A DNA stretch of 6,244 nt from Solirubrobacterales bacterium (GTDB lineage: Bacteria > Actinomycetota > Thermoleophilia > Solirubrobacterales > Solirubrobacteraceae), in contig JAOPZU010000609.1 in the NCBI GenBank assembly GCA_025963955.1, forward strand, positions 1-6,244, read 5' to 3'. Under the pieces are notes generated by a model, which saw only the letters and a program-made list of their open reading frames with translations, did not search any database and had not been told where the DNA came from. Shown in pieces: positions 1 through 5,626 of the stretch. A program made the translations under genes and the position numbers. Within the stretch, counting starts at the first letter, position 1, and each line of letters opens with the position of its first letter.

Positions 1-816
1 GTCGTGACCGCTGCCGCGGTCGCGGCGCCCCTCGCGCTGTGCGTGGCGGTCCCGCGCAGCCGCACCCGCGACGTGGCGACGTGCGTCCTGCAGATGTGGG
101 GCTACCTCGCCCACTACGAGATGCCGAACGACGACCCGGAGCACCTGCGGGCCCGCGTCCACGTCGACTACCCGGTCCGCATCGACCGGCTCATCGGCCT
201 CGGCGAGCTGCCGGGGGCGCGGCTGCAGCGCCGTTTCGGGCACCCGATGCCGCTGCGCACGGGCGAGCAGGTGCTCGTCTGGTCGCACTGGCTGTGGTTC
301 CTCGTGCCCCACGGCACCGTCATCTTCATGCTGCTGCGCCACCGCGAGCGCTTCGAGCGGACCGCCCTGCACACCTACGCCGTCTTCGACCTCGGCGTCA
401 TGGCCTATTGGGCGATCCCGACGGCTCCGCCGTGGTACGCCGCGCAGCAGGGCCGGGCGCCCGAGCTGCGCCGCATGATGCTCGAGCACGGCGAGGAGTT
501 CTGGGGGGAGCGTTGGGACGGCCTGTACGGTTTCCTGGGAGGCAACCCCCTGGCCGCGATGCCGTCGCTCCACTTCGCCACATCCGTGATGGCCGCGCAC
601 CTCCTGGACGAGGTGGGGCCCGTGCACGGCGCCGTCGGCTTCGCCTACGCCTCCACGCTGGGGGTCGCGCTCGTCTACCTCGGCGAGCACTACGTCGTCG
701 ACCTGCTCGCCGGCCTGGCGCTTACCGAGGGGATCCGCCGGGCGGCGCCGAGGGTCGCCCCAGGGCTCGCCGTCATCGGCCGGGCGCTGCAACGCCTCGA
801 AGTGCGGACGACATGA
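1..816 (+). CDS. PAP2/Aur1-like membrane phosphatase or phosphotransferase (5' end cut by window edge)
   Basis: The reading frame is open to the left edge. A GTG at position 4 could start a 270-residue protein, but the conserved sequence begins immediately after it, so the true start probably lies upstream. Numbering from that GTG, the PAP2 signature is clear: MPSLHFA at 186-192 (catalytic-site motif 2, Ser188 and His190) and GEHYVVD at 227-233 (motif 3, His229 and Asp233). PTAPPWY at 139-145 is typical of the Aur1/inositol-phosphorylceramide-synthase-like branch, which lacks the classical KxxxxxxRP motif 1; I do not see that motif here. Several hydrophobic stretches (about 1-17, 89-111, 125-140, 186-202, 206-226, 230-242) indicate an integral membrane protein. 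Members hydrolyse or transfer phospholipid or polyprenyl head groups at the membrane; the substrate cannot be told from sequence. The TGA stop overlaps the ATG of the next gene, so the two are probably translated together. Confidence 0.85.
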   Translation, partial: VVTAAAVAAPLALCVAVPRSRTRDVATCVLQMWGYLAHYEMPNDDPEHLRARVHVDYPVRIDRLIGLGELPGARLQRRFGHPMPLRTGEQVLVWSHWLWFLVPHGTVIFMLLRHRERFERTALHTYAVFDLGVMAYWAIPTAPPWYAAQQGRAPELRRMMLEHGEEFWGERWDGLYGFLGGNPLAAMPSLHFATSVMAAHLLDEVGPVHGAVGFAYASTLGVALVYLGEHYVVDLLAGLALTEGIRRAAPRVAPGLAVIGRALQRLEVRTT

Positions 817-1934
817 CGCAGGACACCGGCTCCGCGCCCGAGGCCCGCGAGCCGACCGCCGAGGACGACCTCGTCGAGGCGATGCCGCGGATGCAGATGA
901 CGCGGGACCGGGCGCTGCTGCTGGGCCTGTTCGTCGTCTCGGTCATCGCGTTCATGTACTTCGTGCTGCCGGAGCTGTCCGACGTGCGGGACACCTGGGG
1001 GCGGCTGGGGGACGGGGACCCGCTGTGGATCTCGCTCGCGCTCGTCTTCCAGGTCCTCGCGATGGCCAGCTACGTCCTCATCTTCCAGGGCATCCACGTC
1101 CCGCCGGGCTCGCCGATCACCTACCGCGAGAGCTACCTGATCACCATGGCGGGCCTCGCCGCGACGCGCCTGTTCGCCGCGGGTGGCGCGGGCGGCGTGG
1201 CGCTCACGGCGTGGGCCCTGCGCCGCTCGGGCATGCCGCGGCGCGAGGTGGCCGAGCGCATGATCGCCTTCCTGGTCCTGCTCTACGGCGTCTACATGGC
1301 GGCCATGGTGGTCTGCGGCCTCGGGCTGTACTTCGGGCTCTTCCACGGATCCCGGACCTTCGCCCTGACGCTGCTGCCGGCAGGCATCGCGGTCGTCCTG
1401 ATCCTCGTGATGCTGGCCATCGGCCTGGTGCCGGACGACCTGGAGCGGCGCCTGGACCGCTACAAGCCGCGCAACGCGCAGCTCGCCGCCCTCGTGCGCC
1501 GGCTGGCGAAGGGGCCCGCGTCCCTGTCCGGCGGCGTGCGCTTCGCGATCGGCGCGGTGCGGCGGCCGGACGCCGCGATGATCGGCACCCTCACGTGGTG
1601 GGGCTTCAACATCGCGGTCCTCTACGCCGCGTTCCGCGCCTACGGGGACGCGCCGCCGGTCGCGGTGCTGATCATGGGCTACTTCGTCGGCCTGCTCGGC
1701 AACCTGCTGCCGCTGCCCGGCGGCGTGGGCGGCGTGGATGGAGGCATGATCGGCGCCTTCGTCGCCTTCGGCAGCCCCTCCGGGGACGCCTTCCTCGCGG
1801 TCTTCGTGTACCGCCTCTTCGCCTTCTGGCTGCCCTCCGTCCCGGGCGCCGTCGCGTACTTCCAGCTGCGACACACCGTGCACGGCTGGACCGAGGAGCG
1901 GCAGGCCGCCACGCCTCTGGAGACCGTCGTATGA
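813..1934 (+). CDS. UPF0104 / lysylphosphatidylglycerol-synthase-TM-like membrane protein
   Basis: This 373-residue polytopic membrane protein starts at the ATG inside an ATGA overlap with the preceding PAP2 gene; the frame is open further upstream, but that part is a shadow of the PAP2 gene. No strong Shine-Dalgarno sequence precedes the ATG, consistent with coupling. After a charged, probably cytosolic N-terminus (1-32), hydrophobic segments lie at about 34-52, 71-91, 107-136, 150-178, 184-206, 255-274, 283-300, 307-320 and 326-350. The diagnostic family motif is LPLPGGVGGVDGG at 299-311, matching the usual 'PTPGGxGxxE' loop of the UPF0104/LPG-synthase-TM family (the membrane half of MprF, AglD and relatives), with Asp where Glu is usual. 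The glycine-rich stretch at 123-130 (AGGAGGVA) also fits the family. Members are thought to move or modify lipids across the membrane; no aminoacyl-transferase domain is attached. Pairing with a PAP2 protein supports a lipid role, but the substrate is unknown. Confidence 0.85.
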   Translation: MTQDTGSAPEAREPTAEDDLVEAMPRMQMTRDRALLLGLFVVSVIAFMYFVLPELSDVRDTWGRLGDGDPLWISLALVFQVLAMASYVLIFQGIHVPPGSPITYRESYLITMAGLAATRLFAAGGAGGVALTAWALRRSGMPRREVAERMIAFLVLLYGVYMAAMVVCGLGLYFGLFHGSRTFALTLLPAGIAVVLILVMLAIGLVPDDLERRLDRYKPRNAQLAALVRRLAKGPASLSGGVRFAIGAVRRPDAAMIGTLTWWGFNIAVLYAAFRAYGDAPPVAVLIMGYFVGLLGNLLPLPGGVGGVDGGMIGAFVAFGSPSGDAFLAVFVYRLFAFWLPSVPGAVAYFQLRHTVHGWTEERQAATPLETVV

Positions 1935-1959
1935 CCCCTTGGGCGCGCTACACTATACA
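1931..1959 (+). promoter_or_regulatory. Probable sigma-70-type promoter of trxB
   Basis: The spacer between the UPF0104 gene and trxB contains the most A/T-rich short stretch in the window. ATGACC at 1931-1936 matches the -35 consensus at four of six positions, and TATACA at 1954-1959 matches the -10 at four of six. They are separated by exactly 17 bases. Transcription would start near 1966, giving a leader of about 45 bases. The -35 element overlaps the stop codon of the upstream gene. TACACT at 1949-1954 is an alternative -10, but nothing like a -35 lies at the right distance from it. Confidence 0.5.
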
Positions 1960-1964
1960 AAGTG
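1951..1964. repeat. Small inverted repeat over the trxB -10 region
   Basis: CACT (1951-1954) and AGTG (1961-1964) form an inverted repeat around six bases that include most of the proposed -10 element. A direct repeat AGTGA-AGTGA follows at 1961-1970. The position would suit an operator, but the arms are only four bases long and could be chance. Confidence 0.25.
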
Positions 1965-1993
1965 AAGTGACGCGGATCCGCCGTCCACGAACC

Positions 1994-2000
1994 GAAGAGA
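1994..2000 (+). promoter_or_regulatory. Weak ribosome binding site of trxB
   Basis: GAAGAGA lies 10 bases before the trxB ATG. It is purine-rich but only partly complementary to the 16S rRNA tail. It supports the ATG at 2011, which is also where homology to the FAD-binding fold begins. Confidence 0.4.
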
Positions 2001-2010
2001 CCCCCTGAAC

Positions 2011-3000
2011 ATGAGCACCACCGAGACACCCATCGAGAACGTCGTGATCGTCGGCAGCGGCCCCGCGGGCTACACGGCGGCGCTCTACACCGCCCGCGCC
2101 GACCTGCGGCCGCTCGTCGTCGAGGGTTACCTTTGGGGCGGCCTGCTCCAGCAGACAACCGAGGTCGAGAACTACCCCGGCTTCCCCGGGGGCGGCATCG
2201 AGGGTCCCGCCCTGATGACGAAGATGCGCGCGCAGGCCGAGGAGTTCGGGGCGCGCTACATCACCGACGAGGCGACCGAGCTGAAGCTCTCGGACGAGCC
2301 CGGCGGGGTGCACGAGGTCCACGTGGGCGACGAGGTCCACTACGCCCGCACGGTCATCCTCGCCATGGGCGCGCAGCACAAGAAGCTCGGCGTGCCCGGC
2401 GAGGACGAGCTCGGCGGACGCGGCGTGAGCTACTGCGCCACCTGCGACGCCGCCTTCTTCAAGGACAAGCCGACCGTCATCGTCGGCGGCGGCGACAGCG
2501 CGATGGAGGAGGCCATCTTCCTGGCGAAGTTCTCCTCGAAGGTCGTGGTCGTGCACCGGCGGGACGAGTTCCGCGCGTCGGCGATCATGGTCGACCGCGC
2601 CCGCGAGGTGGCGAACCTCGAGTTCCTCACCCCGTACGAGCCGATCGCCTTCGAGGGCGACCCGCAGCTCCAGACCGTCCGGCTGCGCAACACCGCGGAC
2701 GGCAGCGAGCGGACGCTCGACATCAACGGCGCGTTCATCGCCATCGGCCACGTGCCGCAGTCGCACATCGCGGCCGATCAGGTCGAGATCGACGGGGACG
2801 GCTACGTCGTGACGCAGGGCAAGTCGACCCGCACCCGCCGCCCGGGTGTCTTCGCCGCCGGTGACCTCGTCGACCACACCTACCGACAGGCCATCACCGC
2901 GGCCGGATCCGGCTGTCAGGCCGCGCTCGACGCCGAGTGGTACCTGCGGGACACGCCGTCGATCCCCCTGGCCCAGAAGACGGCGGAGAGCTCGGTCTAG
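2011..3000 (+). CDS. trxB: Thioredoxin-disulfide reductase
   Basis: This 329-residue flavoprotein has the usual length and domain order of bacterial low-molecular-weight thioredoxin reductase, which passes electrons from NADPH through FAD and a redox disulfide to thioredoxin in the cytoplasm. The FAD-binding GSGPAG is at 15-20. ENYPGFPGG at 53-61 is family-typical. The redox-active motif CATC is at 142-145, followed by Asp146. The NADPH-binding GGGDSAMEE is at 159-167, with HRRDEFRA at 182-189 (the two Arg contact the NADPH phosphate). The second FAD segment GVFAAGDL is at 279-286, leading into YRQAITAAGSGCQAA. All key residues are present, so the enzyme should be active. A promoter-like sequence lies in the 76-base spacer upstream. 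No thioredoxin gene follows; instead the stop codon TAG overlaps the stop of a convergent gene. Confidence 0.97.
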   Translation: MSTTETPIENVVIVGSGPAGYTAALYTARADLRPLVVEGYLWGGLLQQTTEVENYPGFPGGGIEGPALMTKMRAQAEEFGARYITDEATELKLSDEPGGVHEVHVGDEVHYARTVILAMGAQHKKLGVPGEDELGGRGVSYCATCDAAFFKDKPTVIVGGGDSAMEEAIFLAKFSSKVVVVHRRDEFRASAIMVDRAREVANLEFLTPYEPIAFEGDPQLQTVRLRNTADGSERTLDINGAFIAIGHVPQSHIAADQVEIDGDGYVVTQGKSTRTRRPGVFAAGDLVDHTYRQAITAAGSGCQAALDAEWYLRDTPSIPLAQKTAESSV

Positions 3001-4142
3001 TCGACCGCCGGGACGGCCATGTCCCGCCAGGCCGGCGGGCGCGGCCATCCGCGTCGCTCGGCGGGGCCCCCGAGGGCCCCGTCGGCGTTCAGCGGCGAGC
3101 GTACCCGGAGCCCGCCGTCCTCCAGCGTGACGCCGGCCAGCGGTGTGGGTGGGTGCGCGGCGGCCGCGTGCGCGTACGGCCCGGTGGGTGTGCTGGCCGA
3201 CACGTGGTGCAGCACGTCCTCGCCGAGGAGGTCGGCGCAGGCGTCGGCGAGCGCGGCGTCCGGGGACGCCGGGCCGTAGGTGATCACGCGCTGCAGGTCC
3301 AGCAGGTCGGCCTCCTCGCGCACGTCCTGCGGGAGGGCCACGAGCTGCCGCAGCGTCGCCAGGGGGAGCACGGCCGAGGTGACCGCGTGCTCGCCGAGCG
3401 CTCGCAGCAGTCCGAGCGGGGACGGATCGGCGGGCGTGAGCACGGTGCCGCCGGTGACGAGGGCGACCGCCGCCCAGAACTGGGGCTCTGGGCGGTCGGC
3501 GGCCGGGCCGAGCAGGTGCAGGCCCTGCGGCGGGAGGGCGACGCGGCTCAGCAGGTCACCCACGGTTGCGGCCAGGCGGGCGACGCGTTCGGGGTCGCGG
3601 GCGCGCAGGACCAGGCGCAGCGCACCGCCCGCGGGGTCCGTGGCCTGCACGCTGTCGGCGGCCGGCTGCTCCCCGGAGAGCCGGCGCGGTCCGTCCGCGT
3701 GGCGGTCGCGGAGGGAGGACAGGGCGCTCGCGACGAGCTCCGGGACCCCACCGCCGCCGGGCGAGCGCGGCGTCGTCGGCGCACCGTCCGTGATGAGCAA
3801 AGCGCAGCCGGCGGTCGCGGCCAGCGTCGCCGCCTGCTCGCGCGGGGTCTCCGGGGAGAGGAGCAGGGGGGCCGCCCCGAGCTTGGCGAGCGCGTAGAGG
3901 ACCGTCAGGGCGACGCCACCAGGAGCCAGCCGGACGGCGACGCGGGCGCCTGCGTCCAGGCCGTGCTCGTCGTGCAGGCCACAGGCCAGGCCGTTCGCCG
4001 CGGCATCGTGCTCCGCGCGGGTCAGGGCCCGGCCGGTCGCGCCGTCGAGGACGGCGAGGCTCTCGCCCTGCGCGTCGGCGAGCCACTCCAGGGAGCCGGG
4101 TCGGGGGCTCCGAGCCGGGGGCTCGGGCCGGGCCTGGCTCAT
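2997..4142 (-). CDS. Truncated, degenerate AMP-binding (acyl-CoA-synthetase-like) protein
   Basis: This 381-residue protein is encoded from an ATG at 4142. The N-terminal half looks like the large domain of ANL-superfamily adenylating enzymes: LEWLADAQGESLAVLDG at 18-34, then GARVAVRLAPGGVALTVLYALAKLGAAPLLLSP at 65-97, the standard 'G-V-A-L...A-L-K-G-A...L-P' pattern. Later parts also align in order: FWAAVALVTGGTVLTP at 222-237, a region like the A5 motif at 313-324, GLRVRSP at 344-350, and a final AWRDMAVPAVD resembling the A7 'TGDL' strand. However, the Ser/Thr/Gly-rich ATP-binding loop is replaced by LRLVLRARDP (175-184), there is no YGxTE, and the protein ends before the C-terminal domain with its catalytic Lys. 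It is probably a non-catalytic paralogue or a decayed gene. Codon usage still looks maintained. No Shine-Dalgarno is visible, and a small ORF ends 23 bases upstream. Extension to an upstream GTG is possible but its codon usage argues against it. Confidence 0.7.
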   Translation of the reverse strand: MSQARPEPPARSPRPGSLEWLADAQGESLAVLDGATGRALTRAEHDAAANGLACGLHDEHGLDAGARVAVRLAPGGVALTVLYALAKLGAAPLLLSPETPREQAATLAATAGCALLITDGAPTTPRSPGGGGVPELVASALSSLRDRHADGPRRLSGEQPAADSVQATDPAGGALRLVLRARDPERVARLAATVGDLLSRVALPPQGLHLLGPAADRPEPQFWAAVALVTGGTVLTPADPSPLGLLRALGEHAVTSAVLPLATLRQLVALPQDVREEADLLDLQRVITYGPASPDAALADACADLLGEDVLHHVSASTPTGPYAHAAAAHPPTPLAGVTLEDGGLRVRSPLNADGALGGPAERRGWPRPPAWRDMAVPAVD

Positions 4143-4165
4143 CCGCGAGGCAGGAGGGGAGGCGA

Positions 4166-4291
4166 CTAGGCCGCGCGCCGCGGGCTTGAGCCGGCGGGAC
4201 GCGGGGCGCCGGCGGACGGCGCGCTGCTGGTGGGCGGGCCGGGCCGGGGAACCGGGACGACCTTCGGGTACGTGAAGTGGTGAGTGTCCAT
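4166..4291 (-). CDS. Probable small proline-rich ORF, unknown function
   Basis: This 41-codon ORF starts with ATG at 4291 and stops with TAG 23 bases before the AMP-binding-like gene. The product begins MDTHHFTYPKVVPVPRPGPP and is rich in Pro, Ala and Ser, with a basic end (SSPRRAA). I do not recognise it. No membrane segment or signal peptide is evident. Support for coding is codon usage: 37 of 41 third positions are G or C, including the residues whose composition does not force it (GAC, CAC, CAC, TTC, TAC, AAG, GTC, GTC). The overlapping frame leading into the next gene has poor third-position G/C in the same first 15 codons (about 5 of 15). The purine stretch GAAAGA seven bases before the ATG could serve as a ribosome site. 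A GTG at 4429 in the same frame would give 87 residues, but that part has weaker codon bias. It could be a leader peptide or a small protein co-translated with the next gene. Confidence 0.45.
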   Translation of the reverse strand: MDTHHFTYPKVVPVPRPGPPTSSAPSAGAPRPAGSSPRRAA

Positions 4292-4435
4292 GGGATGTCT
4301 TTCGGAACAACGCCGCAAGGCGCTCCGTGTTACGCCGACCCTGCTCAAGTTCCGCGTCCGTGCACGCTTTCCTGCGGCCTCGGTGCAGGCGACCCGCCCC
4401 GACGACCGTCGCGGCGCCCACGACCGCACCGGGCG
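4292..4435. other. Non-coding spacer downstream of ogt
   Basis: This is a 144-base stretch between the ogt stop codon and the small ORF. All three - strand frames have weak third-position G/C preference compared with the neighbouring genes, so I treat it as non-coding. It presumably carries the end of the sigma-ogt transcript and the promoter of the small ORF and AMP-binding-like gene, but I find no convincing hairpin-plus-T-run terminator and no well-spaced -35/-10 pair. Confidence 0.5.
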
Positions 4436-5044
4436 TCAGCCCAGGCTGATGCCCTCCACCTGCAGCAGCTGGATCTTCCGCTCGAGCCCGCCCGTGTAGC
4501 CCGTCAGGCGCCCGCTGGTGCCGATGACGCGGTGGCACGGGACGACGATCGGGATCGGGTTGGACCCGAGGGCGCGTCCGGCGGCCCTGGAGGCCTTCGG
4601 GTTCCCCGCGGCGGCGGCCATCGCGCCGTACGTCGCGGTCGCACCGAACGGGATCTGCGCGGTGGCCTGCAGGATCCGCCGCGTGAAGTCCCCGCAGAGC
4701 GTCCAGTCGAGCGGGATCGAGAAGGTGGTGCGCCGCCCGTCGAAGTACTCCTCGAGCTGTCGCTGGGTGTCCTCCAGCCGTGCGGGCGCCTCGACGATCC
4801 GCGGGGACAGCCGCACCGAGAGGTCTTCCAGGACGGCATCCAGGCCACCGCGGAAGTCCTCGTAGGAGAGCTGCGCCAGACCCGTCGGCGTCGCGACCGC
4901 GACGAGGCGCCCGAGCGGCGAGTCGAGTTGCGCGTACACGAGGTCGGCGGCGCCGGTCGCGGCCGCGGCGGCGGTGAACCGCGCCGTGGCCTCCGCGAGC
5001 GCCGGCCGGTCGAGCGGTGGGGCGGGGAGGTCGGTCGGATTCAT
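4436..5044 (-). CDS. ogt: Methylated-DNA--protein-cysteine methyltransferase (O6-alkylguanine repair)
   Basis: This 202-residue protein removes the alkyl group from O6-alkylguanine (and O4-alkylthymine) in DNA by suicide transfer to its own cysteine. The active-site motif is PCHRV at 169-173, with acceptor Cys170 and His171. Other expected residues are present: Tyr139 in ATYG, the Arg finger Arg153 in ASRAAGRAL, the Asn hinge SNP at 161-163, GYTGGLERK at 182-190 with Glu188. The N-terminal domain (about 36-105) has the usual LDSPLGRLVAVAT strand pair. It lacks the AraC-type Ada regulatory domain, so this is an Ogt-type enzyme, slightly longer than average because of an Ala-rich N-terminus (1-33). 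The ATG at 5044 lies in an ATGA overlap with the upstream sigma factor gene. An AAGGA sequence 10 bases upstream, inside the sigma gene, supports this start. Coupled translation with the sigma factor is likely. Confidence 0.95.
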   Translation of the reverse strand: MNPTDLPAPPLDRPALAEATARFTAAAAATGAADLVYAQLDSPLGRLVAVATPTGLAQLSYEDFRGGLDAVLEDLSVRLSPRIVEAPARLEDTQRQLEEYFDGRRTTFSIPLDWTLCGDFTRRILQATAQIPFGATATYGAMAAAAGNPKASRAAGRALGSNPIPIVVPCHRVIGTSGRLTGYTGGLERKIQLLQVEGISLG

Positions 5045-5592
5045 GTCGCGGGGGTCCTTGAACTCGGGCGGTGGTCGGCGTCGGCGGTCGCAGCCGGGTC
5101 GGCGTCGGCGTCCGCGCGGAGGCGTTTCAGGCCCTCGTGCGCGGAACGCCGGGCGGCCTCCTCGCTCGTGCCGAGCGCGAGCGCGACCTCGGCGTGCGTC
5201 AGGCCTCCGGCGTAGCGGAGGGTCAGCGCGGCGCGCTGCTTGGGCGGTAACGCTCGCACCCGACCCCAGACCTCGGCCTCGCCGGGAGGCGGATCGTGGT
5301 GCGGCGTCTCCGGGACCGCGTCGGTCGGGACGGCCCGGCGGGCGCGGGCGCGCAGGTGGTCCAGCGCCTTTCGATGCGCGATCGTCAGCACCCACGCCCG
5401 CTCGTTGGAGCCCGGCACGAGCGCCGGATAGGCCTTCAACGCGGCCATGAACGTCTCCTGGAAGCAGTCGTCCGCGTCCACCGGGCCGACCATGCCGGCC
5501 AGGTAGCGCCACACGCGCGGCGCGTGCGCGTCGAGGAAGCGCTGAAAGGGCGGGAGCCGGGACACGGGCGGAGCGGGCACGTACAGGGACAA
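5041..5592 (-). CDS. ECF-type RNA polymerase sigma factor (sigma-70 family)
   Basis: This product of about 183 residues directs RNA polymerase to a specific promoter set. Region 2 spans about 15-86: FQRFLDAHAPRVWRYLAGMVG, then the core-binding segment DADDCFQETFMAALKAY (39-55) and the -10-reading segment NERAWVLTIAHRKALDHLRARARR (63-86). Region 4 spans about 108-160, with LPPKQRAALTLRYAGGLTHAEVALALGTSEEAARRSAHEGLKRLR containing the -35-reading helix-turn-helix. There is no region 3 or 1, as in ECF factors. The tail after 160 is Ala/Asp-rich low complexity. The first in-frame start is TTG at 5592; GTG at 5580 or 5565 are alternatives, none with a good Shine-Dalgarno. It begins 34 bases after the dehydrogenase gene and overlaps ogt by ATGA. 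No anti-sigma factor gene is adjacent downstream, so how its activity is controlled is not evident from this window. Confidence 0.9.
   Translation of the reverse strand: MSLYVPAPPVSRLPPFQRFLDAHAPRVWRYLAGMVGPVDADDCFQETFMAALKAYPALVPGSNERAWVLTIAHRKALDHLRARARRAVPTDAVPETPHHDPPPGEAEVWGRVRALPPKQRAALTLRYAGGLTHAEVALALGTSEEAARRSAHEGLKRLRADADADPAATADADHRPSSRTPAT
5055..5059 (-). promoter_or_regulatory. Ribosome binding site of ogt inside the sigma factor gene
   Basis: On the - strand, AAGGA precedes the ogt ATG by 10 bases and lies within the last codons of the sigma factor gene. It decides the ogt start at 5044 and would let ogt be translated both by re-initiation and independently. Confidence 0.55.
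5073..5110. repeat. 14-base direct repeat in the sigma factor tail
   Basis: GGTCGGCGTCGGCG occurs at 5073-5086 and again at 5097-5110. Read on the - strand, both copies encode Ala-Asp repeats in the low-complexity tail of the sigma factor (about residues 160-173). The repeat could arise by slippage and probably has no other role. Confidence 0.6.
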
Positions 5593-5626
5593 CGTCGCGC
5601 AGGCGCCGGACGTGAGAGCGGATCGG

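Noticed and set aside
39..812. Upstream extension of the UPF0104 frame through the PAP2 gene
   Set aside because: The translated extension is low-complexity Arg/Pro/Ala sequence typical of an out-of-frame G/C-rich gene, and the PAP2 motifs occupy the other frame.
690..1883. Long open frame of 397 codons on the - strand across the PAP2 and UPF0104 genes
   Set aside because: It is an antisense shadow: the product is rich in Arg, Gly, Glu and His with no recognisable domain, while the + strand frames carry clear family motifs.
4143..4165. AGGAGGGGAGG-like Shine-Dalgarno sequence on the + strand
   Set aside because: It lies on the strand opposite to the genes here and is not followed at a suitable distance by a start codon of a convincing + strand gene.
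4329..4353. ECF-like promoter on the - strand: GGAACTT (4353-4347) followed by GTAAC (4333-4329)
   Set aside because: The spacing of 15 bases after GGAAC is about two bases short of known sigma-E-type promoters, and the -10 half is not a good match. In G/C-rich DNA such a pair is easily found by chance. It would be worth revisiting only if the neighbouring sigma factor's recognition motif becomes known.
4381..4435. Possible terminator hairpin after ogt
   Set aside because: Short complementary G/C segments such as GGTGC and GCACC exist on the - strand, but they are far apart, the stem is short and no T-run follows.
4143..4538. N-terminal extension of the AMP-binding-like gene to an upstream start
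   Set aside because: Third-position G/C is poor in this frame, and the extension would run through the small ORF and into ogt. The homology to AMP-binding proteins begins after the ATG at 4142.
4277..5215. Long + strand open frame opposite ogt and the sigma factor gene
   Set aside because: It is antisense to two genes with clear domains, and its product is compositionally biased without recognisable motifs.
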